From Pseudopedobacter sp045629485 (lineage in GTDB: Bacteria; Bacteroidota; Bacteroidia; Sphingobacteriales; Sphingobacteriaceae), in assembly GCA_045629485.1 (NCBI GenBank), contig JAZQRF010000272.1, positions 1 through 57,198 of the forward strand: 57,198 nt of DNA, given 5' to 3'. This document shows, piece after piece, positions 1-9,110 of the stretch; within the stretch, counting starts at the first letter, position 1; each line of letters starts with the position of its first letter. The notes beneath the pieces are model-generated. The model had not been told where the DNA came from. It made no database searches and worked only from the letters and a program-made list of their open reading frames with translations. Both the position numbers and the translations under genes were made by a program.

Positions 1-57
1 TGGTATAATTGTTTCTTTTACGGGATTCAAATACACAACTGTAACTATTTAGATACT

Positions 58-2127
58 ATGATTAATAAAGTTGGAATTACCATACTGGCTATTATTATTG
101 GTTTAACTACTATTTCCTGTCAAAAATCGCTATTGGATAAACCAGAAGGAGAGTTTGGAATTACTATTCCTGACGGATTTAATTATTCTACCACAACCAA
201 CGTAGCGGTTAATGTAAGATTGCTTACTCAAAATGATTTACCACTTAGCGGTGTTTTGGTTTCTATTTATAATTCAGGCGATGTAGAAAAAGGATCTGAA
301 ATTTCAAAAGTAATCAGTGATAAAGATGGTTATGTAAGAACTAATTTGGTACTTCCTTCTTATATCAATGACCTGGTTATTGATCCTGCTTATGTTGGAT
401 TGATCAGGAATGCACACGTGGAAATTGTTAATAATACTATAGAACTTATTATTGGAGGTAGTAGCGGATACAAGGGGAATCTTATCTTATCTAAATCTAA
501 CAATAGCCAAACAAGTGGTGTTTCCAAACAATCAAATAGTTCTTTAAGTGCTGTTTCAACCGTTTATAAGTATGATCCTAGTAAATTCGATGCATTAGGA
601 AGGCCACTTCATTTAGAAGGAACTGATCACAGTGTGGATTTTGTGGAATTATTAAAACATATCAATGCAGCTTTACCAGAGCGGAAAGATGGCATTTTTC
701 TTCATCCTGAATATATCGCAACCGATGCTCCCAGCAATTTATCTATAACCAAACTTTCAGATGTTTGGATTACATTTGTGCATGAAGGAGCTGATTACCG
801 TAACTCTTTAGGGTATTATACTTATCCAACAGGAAACAGACCTACCAGGGCTGCAGATATTGATACTGTGCACATGATATTTCCCAATACCTCTCTTCTT
901 GGGCATGTAGGCGAAGGAAATATGCGTTTAGGAGATAAGGTTAAAATTGGAAGATTTGCCGCTGGAACTTCAATAGGTTTTGTGCTGCTACAACGTGGCT
1001 ATAACAGCGATAAAAGTGTCACCACTTCGGTTACCAAATTTTACAGCGACGAACAATTCAATATCGAGCCTGATTTTGCATTGAAAAGACATAATGTGTT
1101 ATTAAATAGTCGTTCTCAAAAGGTGTTTTTAGTAGGTTTTGAAGATATCAGGAGAGATATTGGCTTGTGTGATAATGATTTTAATGATTTGATATTTTTC
1201 GCACAATCTAATCCTGTAGACGCTATAGATCCAACGGATATTCCATTTCTTGAAGAACGCGTAGAAGATACAGATGGGGACGGGGTGCCTGATATTAATG
1301 ATGAATATCCAACTGACCCTGCAAGAGCTTACAACAGGTATTATCCAAGTAAAGCGATATGGGGGACACTGGCTTTTGAAGATCAATGGCCTTTGGAAGG
1401 AGATTACGATTTAAATGACCTGGTAGTAAGCTATCGTTATAAATTTGTGATGAACAGCGATAACCGGGTGCAGGATTTGGTGAGTGAATTTAAACCTTTG
1501 GCTGCTGGAGCTGTTTTTCAGAATGGCTTAGGTTTAGAATTACCACAGGCTGCAAATACAGTAAGAAGTGTTACCGGACATAAAATTACAGGAAACTATA
1601 TCAATTTAAATGCAGTAGGGTTAGAAGCTGGCCATACTAAAGCGGTAATTATTCCATTTGATAATAATAAATCTTTATTCACGTCTGCACCGGCTTATAT
1701 AAATACAAATCTGGCTCAAGCAAAAGTAATTTCCGATACAGTAAAGGTTACTTTAATATTTAATGCCCCACAATATGATGCTTTTACAGCTCAGGTACCA
1801 TTTAATCCTTTTTTAATTAGCAACAGTACCAGGGGGAAAGAAGTGCATTTAGTAAACAAGCTGCCTACTAATCTGGCCGATAGAAGTTTATTGGGAACCG
1901 GACATGACCATTCAGATCCTGCGACATCATCCTATTATATTACTGCGGATAAAAGACCCTTTGCTTTAAACTTCACGGGTACTTTTGATTATCCAATAGA
2001 AAAAACAAGCATTTACGACGCTTATCATCATTTTTCGGCTTGGGCTTTATCTGGTGGTGCCAACTTTAAAGACTGGTACTTAAATAAATCAGGTTATCGA
2101 GCTTCTTCAAAGATATATTCTAAATAA
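58..2127 (+). CDS. LruC-domain outer-surface lipoprotein
   Basis: A 689-residue predicted lipoprotein. Residues 1-20 form a hydrophobic signal peptide ending in a lipobox with Cys21 (TTISC). Around residues 361-385 is a DUF4114-like segment (GFEDIRRD followed by CDNDFNDLIF). Around 404-421 is a calcium-loop type motif (DTDGDGVPDINDEYPTDP), as in thrombospondin type 3 repeats. Residues about 430-680 match the LruC/DUF4842 domain, with the typical acidic EGDYDLNDLVV stretch. Proteins of this family in Bacteroidota are surface lipoproteins of unknown biochemical role. The ATG is chosen because it starts the signal peptide directly. The gene is followed by a perfect palindrome and then the MBOAT gene, so it is probably its own transcription unit. 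The family call is secure; the function is unknown. Confidence 0.85.
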   Translation: MINKVGITILAIIIGLTTISCQKSLLDKPEGEFGITIPDGFNYSTTTNVAVNVRLLTQNDLPLSGVLVSIYNSGDVEKGSEISKVISDKDGYVRTNLVLPSYINDLVIDPAYVGLIRNAHVEIVNNTIELIIGGSSGYKGNLILSKSNNSQTSGVSKQSNSSLSAVSTVYKYDPSKFDALGRPLHLEGTDHSVDFVELLKHINAALPERKDGIFLHPEYIATDAPSNLSITKLSDVWITFVHEGADYRNSLGYYTYPTGNRPTRAADIDTVHMIFPNTSLLGHVGEGNMRLGDKVKIGRFAAGTSIGFVLLQRGYNSDKSVTTSVTKFYSDEQFNIEPDFALKRHNVLLNSRSQKVFLVGFEDIRRDIGLCDNDFNDLIFFAQSNPVDAIDPTDIPFLEERVEDTDGDGVPDINDEYPTDPARAYNRYYPSKAIWGTLAFEDQWPLEGDYDLNDLVVSYRYKFVMNSDNRVQDLVSEFKPLAAGAVFQNGLGLELPQAANTVRSVTGHKITGNYINLNAVGLEAGHTKAVIIPFDNNKSLFTSAPAYINTNLAQAKVISDTVKVTLIFNAPQYDAFTAQVPFNPFLISNSTRGKEVHLVNKLPTNLADRSLLGTGHDHSDPATSSYYITADKRPFALNFTGTFDYPIEKTSIYDAYHHFSAWALSGGANFKDWYLNKSGYRASSKIYSK

Positions 2128-2139
2128 TAATGTGAGCGG

Positions 2140-2163
2140 TTAAGGGGATTTAAATCCCCTTAA
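2140..2163. terminator. Perfect 24-bp palindrome after the LruC gene
   Basis: The 24 bases are exactly self-complementary (arms TTAAGGGGATTT / AAATCCCCTTAA, no spacer). They start 12 bp after the LruC stop codon. There is no long T-run, so this may be a weak terminator, an mRNA-stabilising hairpin or a protein-binding site. Confidence 0.4.
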
Positions 2164-2212
2164 TCATTTAAAATGATTTGTATCCATCTTCTACTTTTAA
2201 GCCTTTTGAGGA

Positions 2213-3637
2213 GTGTTATTTAATTCTTTTAGTTTTGTAATCTTTTATATCCTAATCACCACTGCCTATTTTGTATTTCCACATAAATACAGGTGGTTAA
2301 TATTACTTTCCGGAAGCTGTTATTTTTATATGGCTTTTGTTCCGGTATATATCCTGATACTTGGCTTTACTATAGTTATTGATTACATAGCCGGCATCTC
2401 GATAGAAAATAGTGTAGGAAGGAAGCGGAAAGCGCTGTTAATTATAAGTTTGGTGGCTAACATTGGCATACTGGCTGTATTTAAGTATTACAATTTTCTT
2501 AATGATAACCTAGGTATATTATTAGGCAATTTTAATCAGGAGAATCCAATCCCTTATCTTCATATTTTACTTCCTATAGGTTTATCATTCCATACATTTC
2601 AGGCCATGAGCTATACCATAGAGGTGTACAGGGGAAATCAAAAAGCCGAGCGTCATTTCGGTATCTACAGTTTATATGTGATGTTTTATCCGCAATTAGT
2701 AGCAGGGCCCATAGAACGTCCCCAAAACATACTTCCTCAAATGCATGCCAAACATACCTTTAGCTATGTTAATATGGTTTCGGGGCTTAAATTAATGCTC
2801 TGGGGCTTTTTTAAAAAGCTGGTTGTGGCTGATAGGCTGTCATTATATGTAGATTCTGTATTTAATCATTCTTCTTTTCATAACGGAACTTCAGTTGCCA
2901 TAGCTGCAGTTTTTTTTGCAGTGCAAATATATTGTGATTTTTCTGGCTATTCTGATATAGCAATAGGCTGTGCCCGAACAATGGGCTTCGATTTAATGAA
3001 GAACTTTAAAAGGCCATATTTTTCTAAATCTATAAAGGAATTTTGGAGCAGGTGGCACATCTCTTTATCCACATGGTTTAGAGATTATTTATATATCCCA
3101 ATGGGGGGCAATAGGGTAAGCCCCTTAAAAAGATATTTTAACCTGTTAGTTGTGTTTTTGCTAAGTGGAATATGGCATGGTGCAAACTATACTTTTATCA
3201 TTTGGGGCTTTTTGCATGGGTTGTTTTTGGTTTTCGGACAGCTTTTAAAACCGGTTACCCAACGTATACAACCCGAAAGAGGCTTAAAGAAAACCATTTA
3301 TAACGCGGGCAGTATGATACTGACACTTACCCTGGTTACTTTAAGTTGGATTTTTTTTAGAGCCGCTTCCGTTGATGATGCTTTACAACTACTTTCTAAT
3401 TTAAAAACCTTTGGAGCTGTACCCTTTACAGGCGGACTTAACAATTTTGCCCATTGTTTGCTGGCTATTTTTTTACTATTTGCTATAGAGTATAAAATGG
3501 AATTTCTTCCTCATAAGTATAATTTATTTTATCACCCAAGAATATGGGTGCGATACGCCTCTTTAACAGCTATGATCTTTATAATTATTTTATTTGGCGT
3601 GTTTAGCGGGGGGCAATTTATTTACTTTCAATTTTAG
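2213..3637 (+). CDS. MBOAT-family membrane O-acyltransferase (AlgI-like)
   Basis: A 474-residue polytopic membrane protein of the membrane-bound O-acyltransferase family, AlgI/DltB branch. Known members move acetyl groups across the inner membrane onto exopolysaccharide. Visible signatures are the FWSRWHISLSTWFRDYLYIP block near residue 276 and GIWHGANYTFIIWG near 320, which contains the invariant catalytic His. Length and the MLFNS N-terminus are typical of the AlgI group. The next gene, 7 bp downstream, encodes an SGNH-like protein, the usual partner that performs periplasmic acetyl transfer. I infer that the pair acetylates the polysaccharide made by the neighbouring locus. The exact acceptor cannot be read from sequence. 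Confidence 0.9.
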   Translation: MLFNSFSFVIFYILITTAYFVFPHKYRWLILLSGSCYFYMAFVPVYILILGFTIVIDYIAGISIENSVGRKRKALLIISLVANIGILAVFKYYNFLNDNLGILLGNFNQENPIPYLHILLPIGLSFHTFQAMSYTIEVYRGNQKAERHFGIYSLYVMFYPQLVAGPIERPQNILPQMHAKHTFSYVNMVSGLKLMLWGFFKKLVVADRLSLYVDSVFNHSSFHNGTSVAIAAVFFAVQIYCDFSGYSDIAIGCARTMGFDLMKNFKRPYFSKSIKEFWSRWHISLSTWFRDYLYIPMGGNRVSPLKRYFNLLVVFLLSGIWHGANYTFIIWGFLHGLFLVFGQLLKPVTQRIQPERGLKKTIYNAGSMILTLTLVTLSWIFFRAASVDDALQLLSNLKTFGAVPFTGGLNNFAHCLLAIFLLFAIEYKMEFLPHKYNLFYHPRIWVRYASLTAMIFIIILFGVFSGGQFIYFQF

Positions 3638-3644
3638 TATAGCG

Positions 3645-4631
3645 ATGTATACTTTTTTTAAAAAGTTGGTATTATTCTTAGTTATTGTGATTAGCAGTGA
3701 CAGGATTTTGGGTTGGTGCATGAAAGAGCTGTATTTCTCTCAAAAAACAGGGCAGTTTGCAGATATAACCTATGCTATTGACAGTGCCCGTCAAGACATT
3801 ATCATCTTTGGCAGCTCAAGGGCTTATCATCATTATTCAACTTCTATATTGTCGCAGCAGTTGTCTAGAACCTGCTATAACACAGGTATGGATGCACAGA
3901 TGATCCCTTTTAGCTGTGCTATGCAGGAGGCTATACTTAGCCGCTATCAACCAGAATTAATTATTTTTGATATTAGTCCATGGGAAATTAATGAAGGTTC
4001 AGAAAAATATGAAAAGCTAGCAGCGCTTTCGCCCTATATCACTCATCACCCGGAGCTATTAAAATATACAGATCTAATAGGTCCGTGGGAAAATTTCAAG
4101 TTGAATAGTAAAGTTTATCCTTATAATTCGTCTCTTTTTATTTCTTTGTACAATACGATTGCAGTAGATGAAAATAAATCAGCTAATGGCTACGTCCCTT
4201 TAACAAGAGTTATGAGCGGTAAGGAGATGTTACTTAACAAAGTGAAAATTGATGCAGAAGCAAAAAAAGAGCAGGAGCAGCAAAAAAAATATGATCAGCA
4301 AGCTATACAACTCTATAAGGATTTTTTAAACCGTGTAGACAGTGCTGGTATAAAAACATTCGTAGTTATTTCTCCTGCACTTTATAAGAGTACCTTTAAC
4401 CAGGAAACTATTGAAAAGCTAAAATCAATTACCAATACTCATATTATGGTTACATTTTTAGATTTTTCTTTAGATCCTGTTTTTATCGAAAAGCCTGATT
4501 TGTTTTCAGATATATTTCATTTAAATAAAAAAGGAGCTGAAATTTTTACAGGCAAAATAGTTCCTTATTTTAAAGATGTACACCCAAATAGGAAAGAATT
4601 ATATTCTAATAATTCTTCGGAAACGCTTTAA
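3645..4631 (+). CDS. SGNH-hydrolase-like partner of the MBOAT protein
   Basis: I chose the ATG at 3645, 7 bp after the MBOAT stop, rather than an upstream in-frame TTG, because it begins directly with the hydrophobic anchor. The 328-residue product has an N-terminal membrane segment (residues 6-18). It has an SGNH-like nucleophile motif FGSSRA (Ser57/Ser58) and a C-terminal D-x-x-H motif near residues 290-293 (SDIFHLNKKG), as in SGNH/GDSL esterases and AlgJ/AlgX-type acetyltransferases. Residues 205-230 are Lys/Glu/Gln-rich and probably helical. I infer that it works with the preceding MBOAT protein in periplasmic O-acetylation. The 3' end overlaps the convergent glycosyltransferase gene by 33 bp. 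Confidence 0.75.
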   Translation: MYTFFKKLVLFLVIVISSDRILGWCMKELYFSQKTGQFADITYAIDSARQDIIIFGSSRAYHHYSTSILSQQLSRTCYNTGMDAQMIPFSCAMQEAILSRYQPELIIFDISPWEINEGSEKYEKLAALSPYITHHPELLKYTDLIGPWENFKLNSKVYPYNSSLFISLYNTIAVDENKSANGYVPLTRVMSGKEMLLNKVKIDAEAKKEQEQQKKYDQQAIQLYKDFLNRVDSAGIKTFVVISPALYKSTFNQETIEKLKSITNTHIMVTFLDFSLDPVFIEKPDLFSDIFHLNKKGAEIFTGKIVPYFKDVHPNRKELYSNNSSETL

Positions 4632-5408
4632 AGTTCCTTTAAGCAAACCCCCGTCTATAAGAATTCTCCTGTCGGTAGTCCATACCAATGCATTTTTAGC
4701 TGTTACCTGGTGTATTTTACCGAAGCCGGCATTTCTAAGTTTTAATGCAAGCCATCCATCTTCATTGGTGCCTGGTGGATGATTAAAGCCCTCTACTTTA
4801 AAGCCCTCTTCCCGTCTAAAGCCCGAATTGAAGCCATATACATTTACTGCTTCTTCTTTAAAATACCGGTTAAAAGTTCGGGATGCATCTGCCAGGTATT
4901 CGTAAAAGAAATAAGTTAATCTTCCGGTTTTTCCTAAAGGGATAAAAGAAAACCTGCCATAGGTTGAGGCTACTTTTCTGTCTGTTAATGGCTCGTACAT
5001 CAGTTCGATCCAATCTTTAGGATAAATGGTGTCAGCGTCTGCATTAAGTATATATTTCCCTTTAGCTACTGTAAGACCTGCATTTCTTGCATTGGTAATG
5101 CCTTGTTGAGTTTCTAAAATACAAGTTACCCCACAGGCTTTTACCAGCTCCTCTGTTCGGTCGGTAGAGTTGTTGTTTACTACAATAATTTCTACGTCTT
5201 TAGCGATCTTATTTTCGCATAAAGAAGAGAGGGTTCGTACAATATTATCTTCTTCATTATAAGCAGGTATAACAATCGATATTTCTACTGTTTTATTCGT
5301 TTTCTTTAAAAATTTTAAATAATTTTCTTTGATTTTTTTAGTGTCATCAGGAGAATTGGAGATGAGAAGATGTTTTTTTATAAAAGTAGGAATAGCTATC
5401 GGGCGCAT
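4599..5408 (-). CDS. Family 2 glycosyltransferase (GT-A fold)
   Basis: A 269-residue soluble GT2. After about 40 non-conserved residues comes the nucleotide-sugar binding start EISIVIPAYNEEDN (43-55), then VVNNNSTDRT (77-85) and the metal-binding DAD motif at 124-126 (NADADTIYP). No C-terminal membrane domain is present, so it is a cytosolic single-addition enzyme rather than a processive synthase. It is the last gene of the leftward pyruvyltransferase-flippase-GT4-GT2 group and follows the GT4 gene by 30 bp. Donor and acceptor sugars cannot be assigned. Its 3' end overlaps the convergent SGNH gene. Confidence 0.87.
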   Translation of the reverse strand: MRPIAIPTFIKKHLLISNSPDDTKKIKENYLKFLKKTNKTVEISIVIPAYNEEDNIVRTLSSLCENKIAKDVEIIVVNNNSTDRTEELVKACGVTCILETQQGITNARNAGLTVAKGKYILNADADTIYPKDWIELMYEPLTDRKVASTYGRFSFIPLGKTGRLTYFFYEYLADASRTFNRYFKEEAVNVYGFNSGFRREEGFKVEGFNHPPGTNEDGWLALKLRNAGFGKIHQVTAKNALVWTTDRRILIDGGLLKGTLKRFRRIIRI

Positions 5409-5438
5409 ATTTTAAAGAAAGATTACTAAAATAATAAT

Positions 5439-6503
5439 TTAATCCAGTAAAGAGTTGTAAAATGTAATAGTTTCTAAAGCAATCTTTTGCGGATCAAACA
5501 TAGAAAGATCAGTCTCTTTTATTAGCTGAGTGTCTTCTATAACTTCCAGCATTGCGTCTTCTAAATTTTTATCCGAGAGTGTATCCTTATATAATTTGAT
5601 CAGAGATTTACCTGCCTGCTCTCTCAATTCCGGAAATATTCCTATTTCCGGAGCTAGAGTTGGTTTATAAAAACTCATGTTTAAAAATACTGATCCAGAA
5701 TTGAAAATGTTTGAATACGGAGTAACCACTAGGTCTGAACAATTTAGATAAAGCTGTAAATCTGCATCTTTTACAAATGATTCGTGAAAAAGTATATGTT
5801 TTGCAGCTGTTACTTTTTGTGAAATTTCGTTTTTAATTTCATGATGTACATTACCTGCAATAAGAAGGAACTTTTTATCATTTTTAAGCTGATTAAAGGC
5901 ATCAATCAGTCCGGTAATATTCTTATATCTTCTAATTTGACCGATGAAAAGAAAAACAAATTTATCTTTTGGTATACCTAATATTTCCCTCGCTCTTTCT
6001 TTGCTTATATTATTATCATAATAGTTTTGATAATGTGGATGTGGTATATATTTAAATTTCTGAGTCCCTTTTTTTGAAGTCTTCGTCTGAATTTGTTCGA
6101 GGCCTTTTTTATTTAAGCTGATAAAGCCGTCAACATATTGATAAAGTATTTGATCTAACTTCATCTGTAACCGGGGATGATCACTTTCATGCGCCTGCAA
6201 ATTATGCACTGTCCAAATTATCTTTTTCCTGAAAATTTTAATAATAATCAGAAACAAATGAAATAAAATAAGCCTTCTGCTAGCTTGTTGATAAGTAGAA
6301 TAACTTAATATATTGGATGGCCAGTGGATATGAAATATTTTATATTTGTTAGAAAATGAATGCTTTAAAACATTCCTCCAATTAAAATCAAATTCAAACA
6401 CCGGATAACCGGATTTTTCGATTTCCTTATAAATTAAATAGTTATAGGGGTTATTTGCTTTGGTAGCATAAGCAGGCCATGCGAGAATACCATATTTACT
6501 CAT
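5439..6503 (-). CDS. Family 4-type glycosyltransferase (GT-B fold)
   Basis: A 354-residue GT-B glycosyltransferase. The N-terminal half has FHIHWPSN and TVHNLQAHE, typical of this GT4 subgroup. The C-terminal half has FVFLFIGQIRRYKNITGLI, the usual first strand and loop of the donor-binding domain, followed by LLIAGN and the late segment SDLVVTPYSNIFNSGSV. Retaining GT4 enzymes use nucleotide-sugar donors at the cytosolic face of the membrane to build the lipid-linked repeat unit. The start overlaps the flippase stop by 8 bp, which indicates translational coupling within the leftward operon. The sugar specificity is unknown. Confidence 0.85.
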   Translation of the reverse strand: MSKYGILAWPAYATKANNPYNYLIYKEIEKSGYPVFEFDFNWRNVLKHSFSNKYKIFHIHWPSNILSYSTYQQASRRLILFHLFLIIIKIFRKKIIWTVHNLQAHESDHPRLQMKLDQILYQYVDGFISLNKKGLEQIQTKTSKKGTQKFKYIPHPHYQNYYDNNISKERAREILGIPKDKFVFLFIGQIRRYKNITGLIDAFNQLKNDKKFLLIAGNVHHEIKNEISQKVTAAKHILFHESFVKDADLQLYLNCSDLVVTPYSNIFNSGSVFLNMSFYKPTLAPEIGIFPELREQAGKSLIKLYKDTLSDKNLEDAMLEVIEDTQLIKETDLSMFDPQKIALETITFYNSLLD

Positions 6504-7959
6504 TACTTTTGCGAAATTTGATGTTGATTTTAGAAGTTACCATTTCTCTAAATTTTAAAGGCATTAAATAATATATAGCTACAGCATATGTGGCAACAGC
6601 TATAATCATTAATATTAATAATCTGATAACAGCAGGTAGATGAGGGATGAAAAAGGACACAGAACTAATTGCCATAACCATAATTATTGATGAAAAAATA
6701 GCTGGTGAAAGCGTGTATAGGTAATTTTTCCATTTTATCTTTAAAAGATAAAGTGCACAACCTGCAGATATCGGGTAGAGCAATAATGCTCTGATGGAAA
6801 ACGCCAGCGCAGTATATACCAGGCCGAAACGAGTGAAAATAAAAAAGGCTATGATATTACTAAAGGCATATAAAAGGGTGAGTCTGGTTTGCCACTGTGG
6901 TTTGTTCTTTACTAATAAAATATTTTGGTTATAATATCCTATTGATGTTAAAAAGCCAATAATAGTAACAATTTGCATTACTGGTACAGATTCCAGCCAT
7001 TTATTGCCAAGCATTACAAGAGTAATGTCTTTTGCTAAGAAGCTTAATCCTGCGAAAAGAGGGGCAGTAACCATCGCTGTTACAGCAGTAGAATTTAGAT
7101 AAGTACTCTTTAGGAGTTCATGATCATCCTGTATTCTGGAAAATGCCGGCAATGATACCCTTAATAAAGAAGCAGATATAACTGTATTAAGTGTGTTTGT
7201 TATTCTTTTACCTGTGCTATAAACACCAGTTGCCTGAGTTCCCAGGTAGTAGGTAACAAAAAAGGCATCACTATTCTGGTTAGCAAAATTGGTTAAACCG
7301 GTTAAAGCGACGTGTTTGCCATAACCTACAATTTCTATTAATCTGCCTTTTGAAAACTTAAATCCTGGTCTCCAGGGAGTGATAAACCAAAGGAGCAACA
7401 GTTCTGCTAATGCTGTAGCTAACTGTTGCATTACTATGCTGGTAATACCATAACCATTAATTGCTAATACAATACCGGTTATGCCGCCAATAAGTGTGGA
7501 TATAGACGACCTAATAGCTAAAGTCTTAAAATCAAGTTTATGAGACAACCAAACTTCATGCATGCGGGTAAAGCCGCTGGTAAGGATAATGAAACTTGTC
7601 GCTTTTAATACTTCACTAAGCCCGGGAGAGTTTATCCAGCTTTCCAATAATTCTGCACAAAAAAATAAAATTAAGAATGCAGGAATAGATAAACCTACAC
7701 AAAACCAAAAACCTGTGTTATAATCCAGCGAATCCGGAGAGGGCTTTCTAATAACTGCCGTAGCTATGCTGTCATAAGTAACATTACGGAAGACCTGGAT
7801 GATGAGTAAGGCAATGGTAATTAAACCAAAAATAGATGGATTTAAGATGCGGGCCATGATAATGAAAATAATAAACGTAATGGCTTGTCTTACAAAATTA
7901 TCCAAAAGGGACCACATCGTTCCCTTATACATTTTTTTGCCCAGATTTTTATCAGCCAT
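6496..7959 (-). CDS. Wzx-type polysaccharide flippase (MOP superfamily)
   Basis: A 487-residue polytopic membrane protein with about 12-14 predicted helices. The N-terminus (GTMWSLLDNFVRQAITFI, then MARILNPSIFGLITIALL) is characteristic of the WzxC/PST branch of the MOP flippase superfamily. Such proteins move undecaprenyl-diphosphate-linked repeat units from the cytosolic to the periplasmic leaflet. It starts directly after the pyruvyltransferase stop codon and overlaps the following GT4 gene by 8 bp. Together with the Wzy-like protein at 12369-13892 and the Wzc-like protein at 15228-17381 it supports a Wzx/Wzy-dependent route. Confidence 0.88.
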   Translation of the reverse strand: MADKNLGKKMYKGTMWSLLDNFVRQAITFIIFIIMARILNPSIFGLITIALLIIQVFRNVTYDSIATAVIRKPSPDSLDYNTGFWFCVGLSIPAFLILFFCAELLESWINSPGLSEVLKATSFIILTSGFTRMHEVWLSHKLDFKTLAIRSSISTLIGGITGIVLAINGYGITSIVMQQLATALAELLLLWFITPWRPGFKFSKGRLIEIVGYGKHVALTGLTNFANQNSDAFFVTYYLGTQATGVYSTGKRITNTLNTVISASLLRVSLPAFSRIQDDHELLKSTYLNSTAVTAMVTAPLFAGLSFLAKDITLVMLGNKWLESVPVMQIVTIIGFLTSIGYYNQNILLVKNKPQWQTRLTLLYAFSNIIAFFIFTRFGLVYTALAFSIRALLLYPISAGCALYLLKIKWKNYLYTLSPAIFSSIIMVMAISSVSFFIPHLPAVIRLLILMIIAVATYAVAIYYLMPLKFREMVTSKINIKFRKSNE

Positions 7960-8793
7960 TTATTTCCAGAGATCTAAAGGGAACGCATTTAATAGTCTTT
8001 GATGATCGAAATTTATAGGGGGCATGCCACCCATTTCTATGGCTTCCTCAATTGTTCTTGCGAATTCAATCTCTTTTCGGCCAGTACCCATTGCATAATC
8101 ATTGTATTTAAATAAATTTTCCTCTTCAGATAGTCGAATGTAACGGGCTGGTATTCCGTAAGCTTCAGCAATGATCAAACCGTGAAGTGAACTGGCTATC
8201 ACAAATTCTGCTTCCAAAATTTGTTTGATACAAGCATTCCAGCTACTTAAAGGGGAAATTATATTTTTATAGTTTAATGATTCTACCACCCTAAGGTCAT
8301 GCAAATTCGGAATTACTACATGTTTTTTTTGTGGATTTTTCTTAAACCTACCCGGGAATGTGTAAGGAAGCAATAGCGCAGGATCTCCATATACTTCGGG
8401 TACTTCAATATTCCTTTTCTGTAAAAATTCGCGGGTTAGAGGCCCTCTTACAGCCCTAACATCCAGTTGTGTGTATTGGTGTTCTTCCAGCTTAACTTTC
8501 CCATTATTACCCGAGCCCCAAATCACGTCATTATCATGCGCAAAATGTATAACCGAGCCTAAAGCAATTAGCCTTTTTTGTACAGCCGTTTCTTCCTCTA
8601 AAAGATAGCCGTTATCGGCCAAAATTTTTGTTACGATAACATAAGATAAATGGTCCCCGAAGTTGAGTTCATTCGTATGGTGTGGTTTCCAGTAGAAAAG
8701 TTCTACATGTTTATAATTTAATGGATTTGGTTTAAAACCCTCATCAATCCCTAATTTTTTTAGAATCTTTTTTGTAAAGCTCATTATTGCCAA
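7960..8793 (-). CDS. Polysaccharide pyruvyltransferase family protein (ExoV/CsaB-like)
   Basis: A 277-residue member of the polysaccharide pyruvyltransferase family, which transfers a ketal pyruvate from PEP to a sugar of the repeat unit. Visible signatures are the N-terminal NFGDHLSYVI block, VRGPLTREFL, the YGDPALLLP motif, and ASSLHGLIIAEAYGIPARYI near the C-terminus. The size and the short N-terminus resemble the ExoV-type group. It is the first gene of the leftward four-gene operon and is directly followed by the flippase. I infer that the polymer carries pyruvate, which would add negative charge. The acceptor sugar is unknown. Confidence 0.87.
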   Translation of the reverse strand: MAIMSFTKKILKKLGIDEGFKPNPLNYKHVELFYWKPHHTNELNFGDHLSYVIVTKILADNGYLLEEETAVQKRLIALGSVIHFAHDNDVIWGSGNNGKVKLEEHQYTQLDVRAVRGPLTREFLQKRNIEVPEVYGDPALLLPYTFPGRFKKNPQKKHVVIPNLHDLRVVESLNYKNIISPLSSWNACIKQILEAEFVIASSLHGLIIAEAYGIPARYIRLSEEENLFKYNDYAMGTGRKEIEFARTIEEAIEMGGMPPINFDHQRLLNAFPLDLWK

Positions 8794-9110
8794 TAATGGT
8801 ATAAATAATTATTTAGTATCTAAATTTAACTTAAGCTAGCTCCTACAAATTAGATGAATATGTGTCAAACCGTCATTACTAAACTTTCTCATAATATCAG
8901 CTGTTTGAGGTTTTATCATAGATGCAATATAGTTTAAGGTGGTGAATTTTACTTATTACTTATCAATAATTTATTGTCAAATATACAATATAGTATTTGT
9001 CTGGATGATTTCTGATTAAGAAATAGAATTCATTATTTTATAATTCATAGAAAGATCAATTTTATGAGATAATAGGTAAATCTATAACATTAGTAATTAT
9101 ATTTAGCCAT
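8794..9110. other. AT-rich intergenic region between divergent genes
   Basis: This 317-bp stretch separates the leftward pyruvyltransferase operon from the rightward glycosyltransferase gene. It is very AT-rich and must contain two divergent promoters. I found no perfect TAnnTTTG element in a convincing position, no strong hairpin and no hidden reading frame. Confidence 0.5.
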
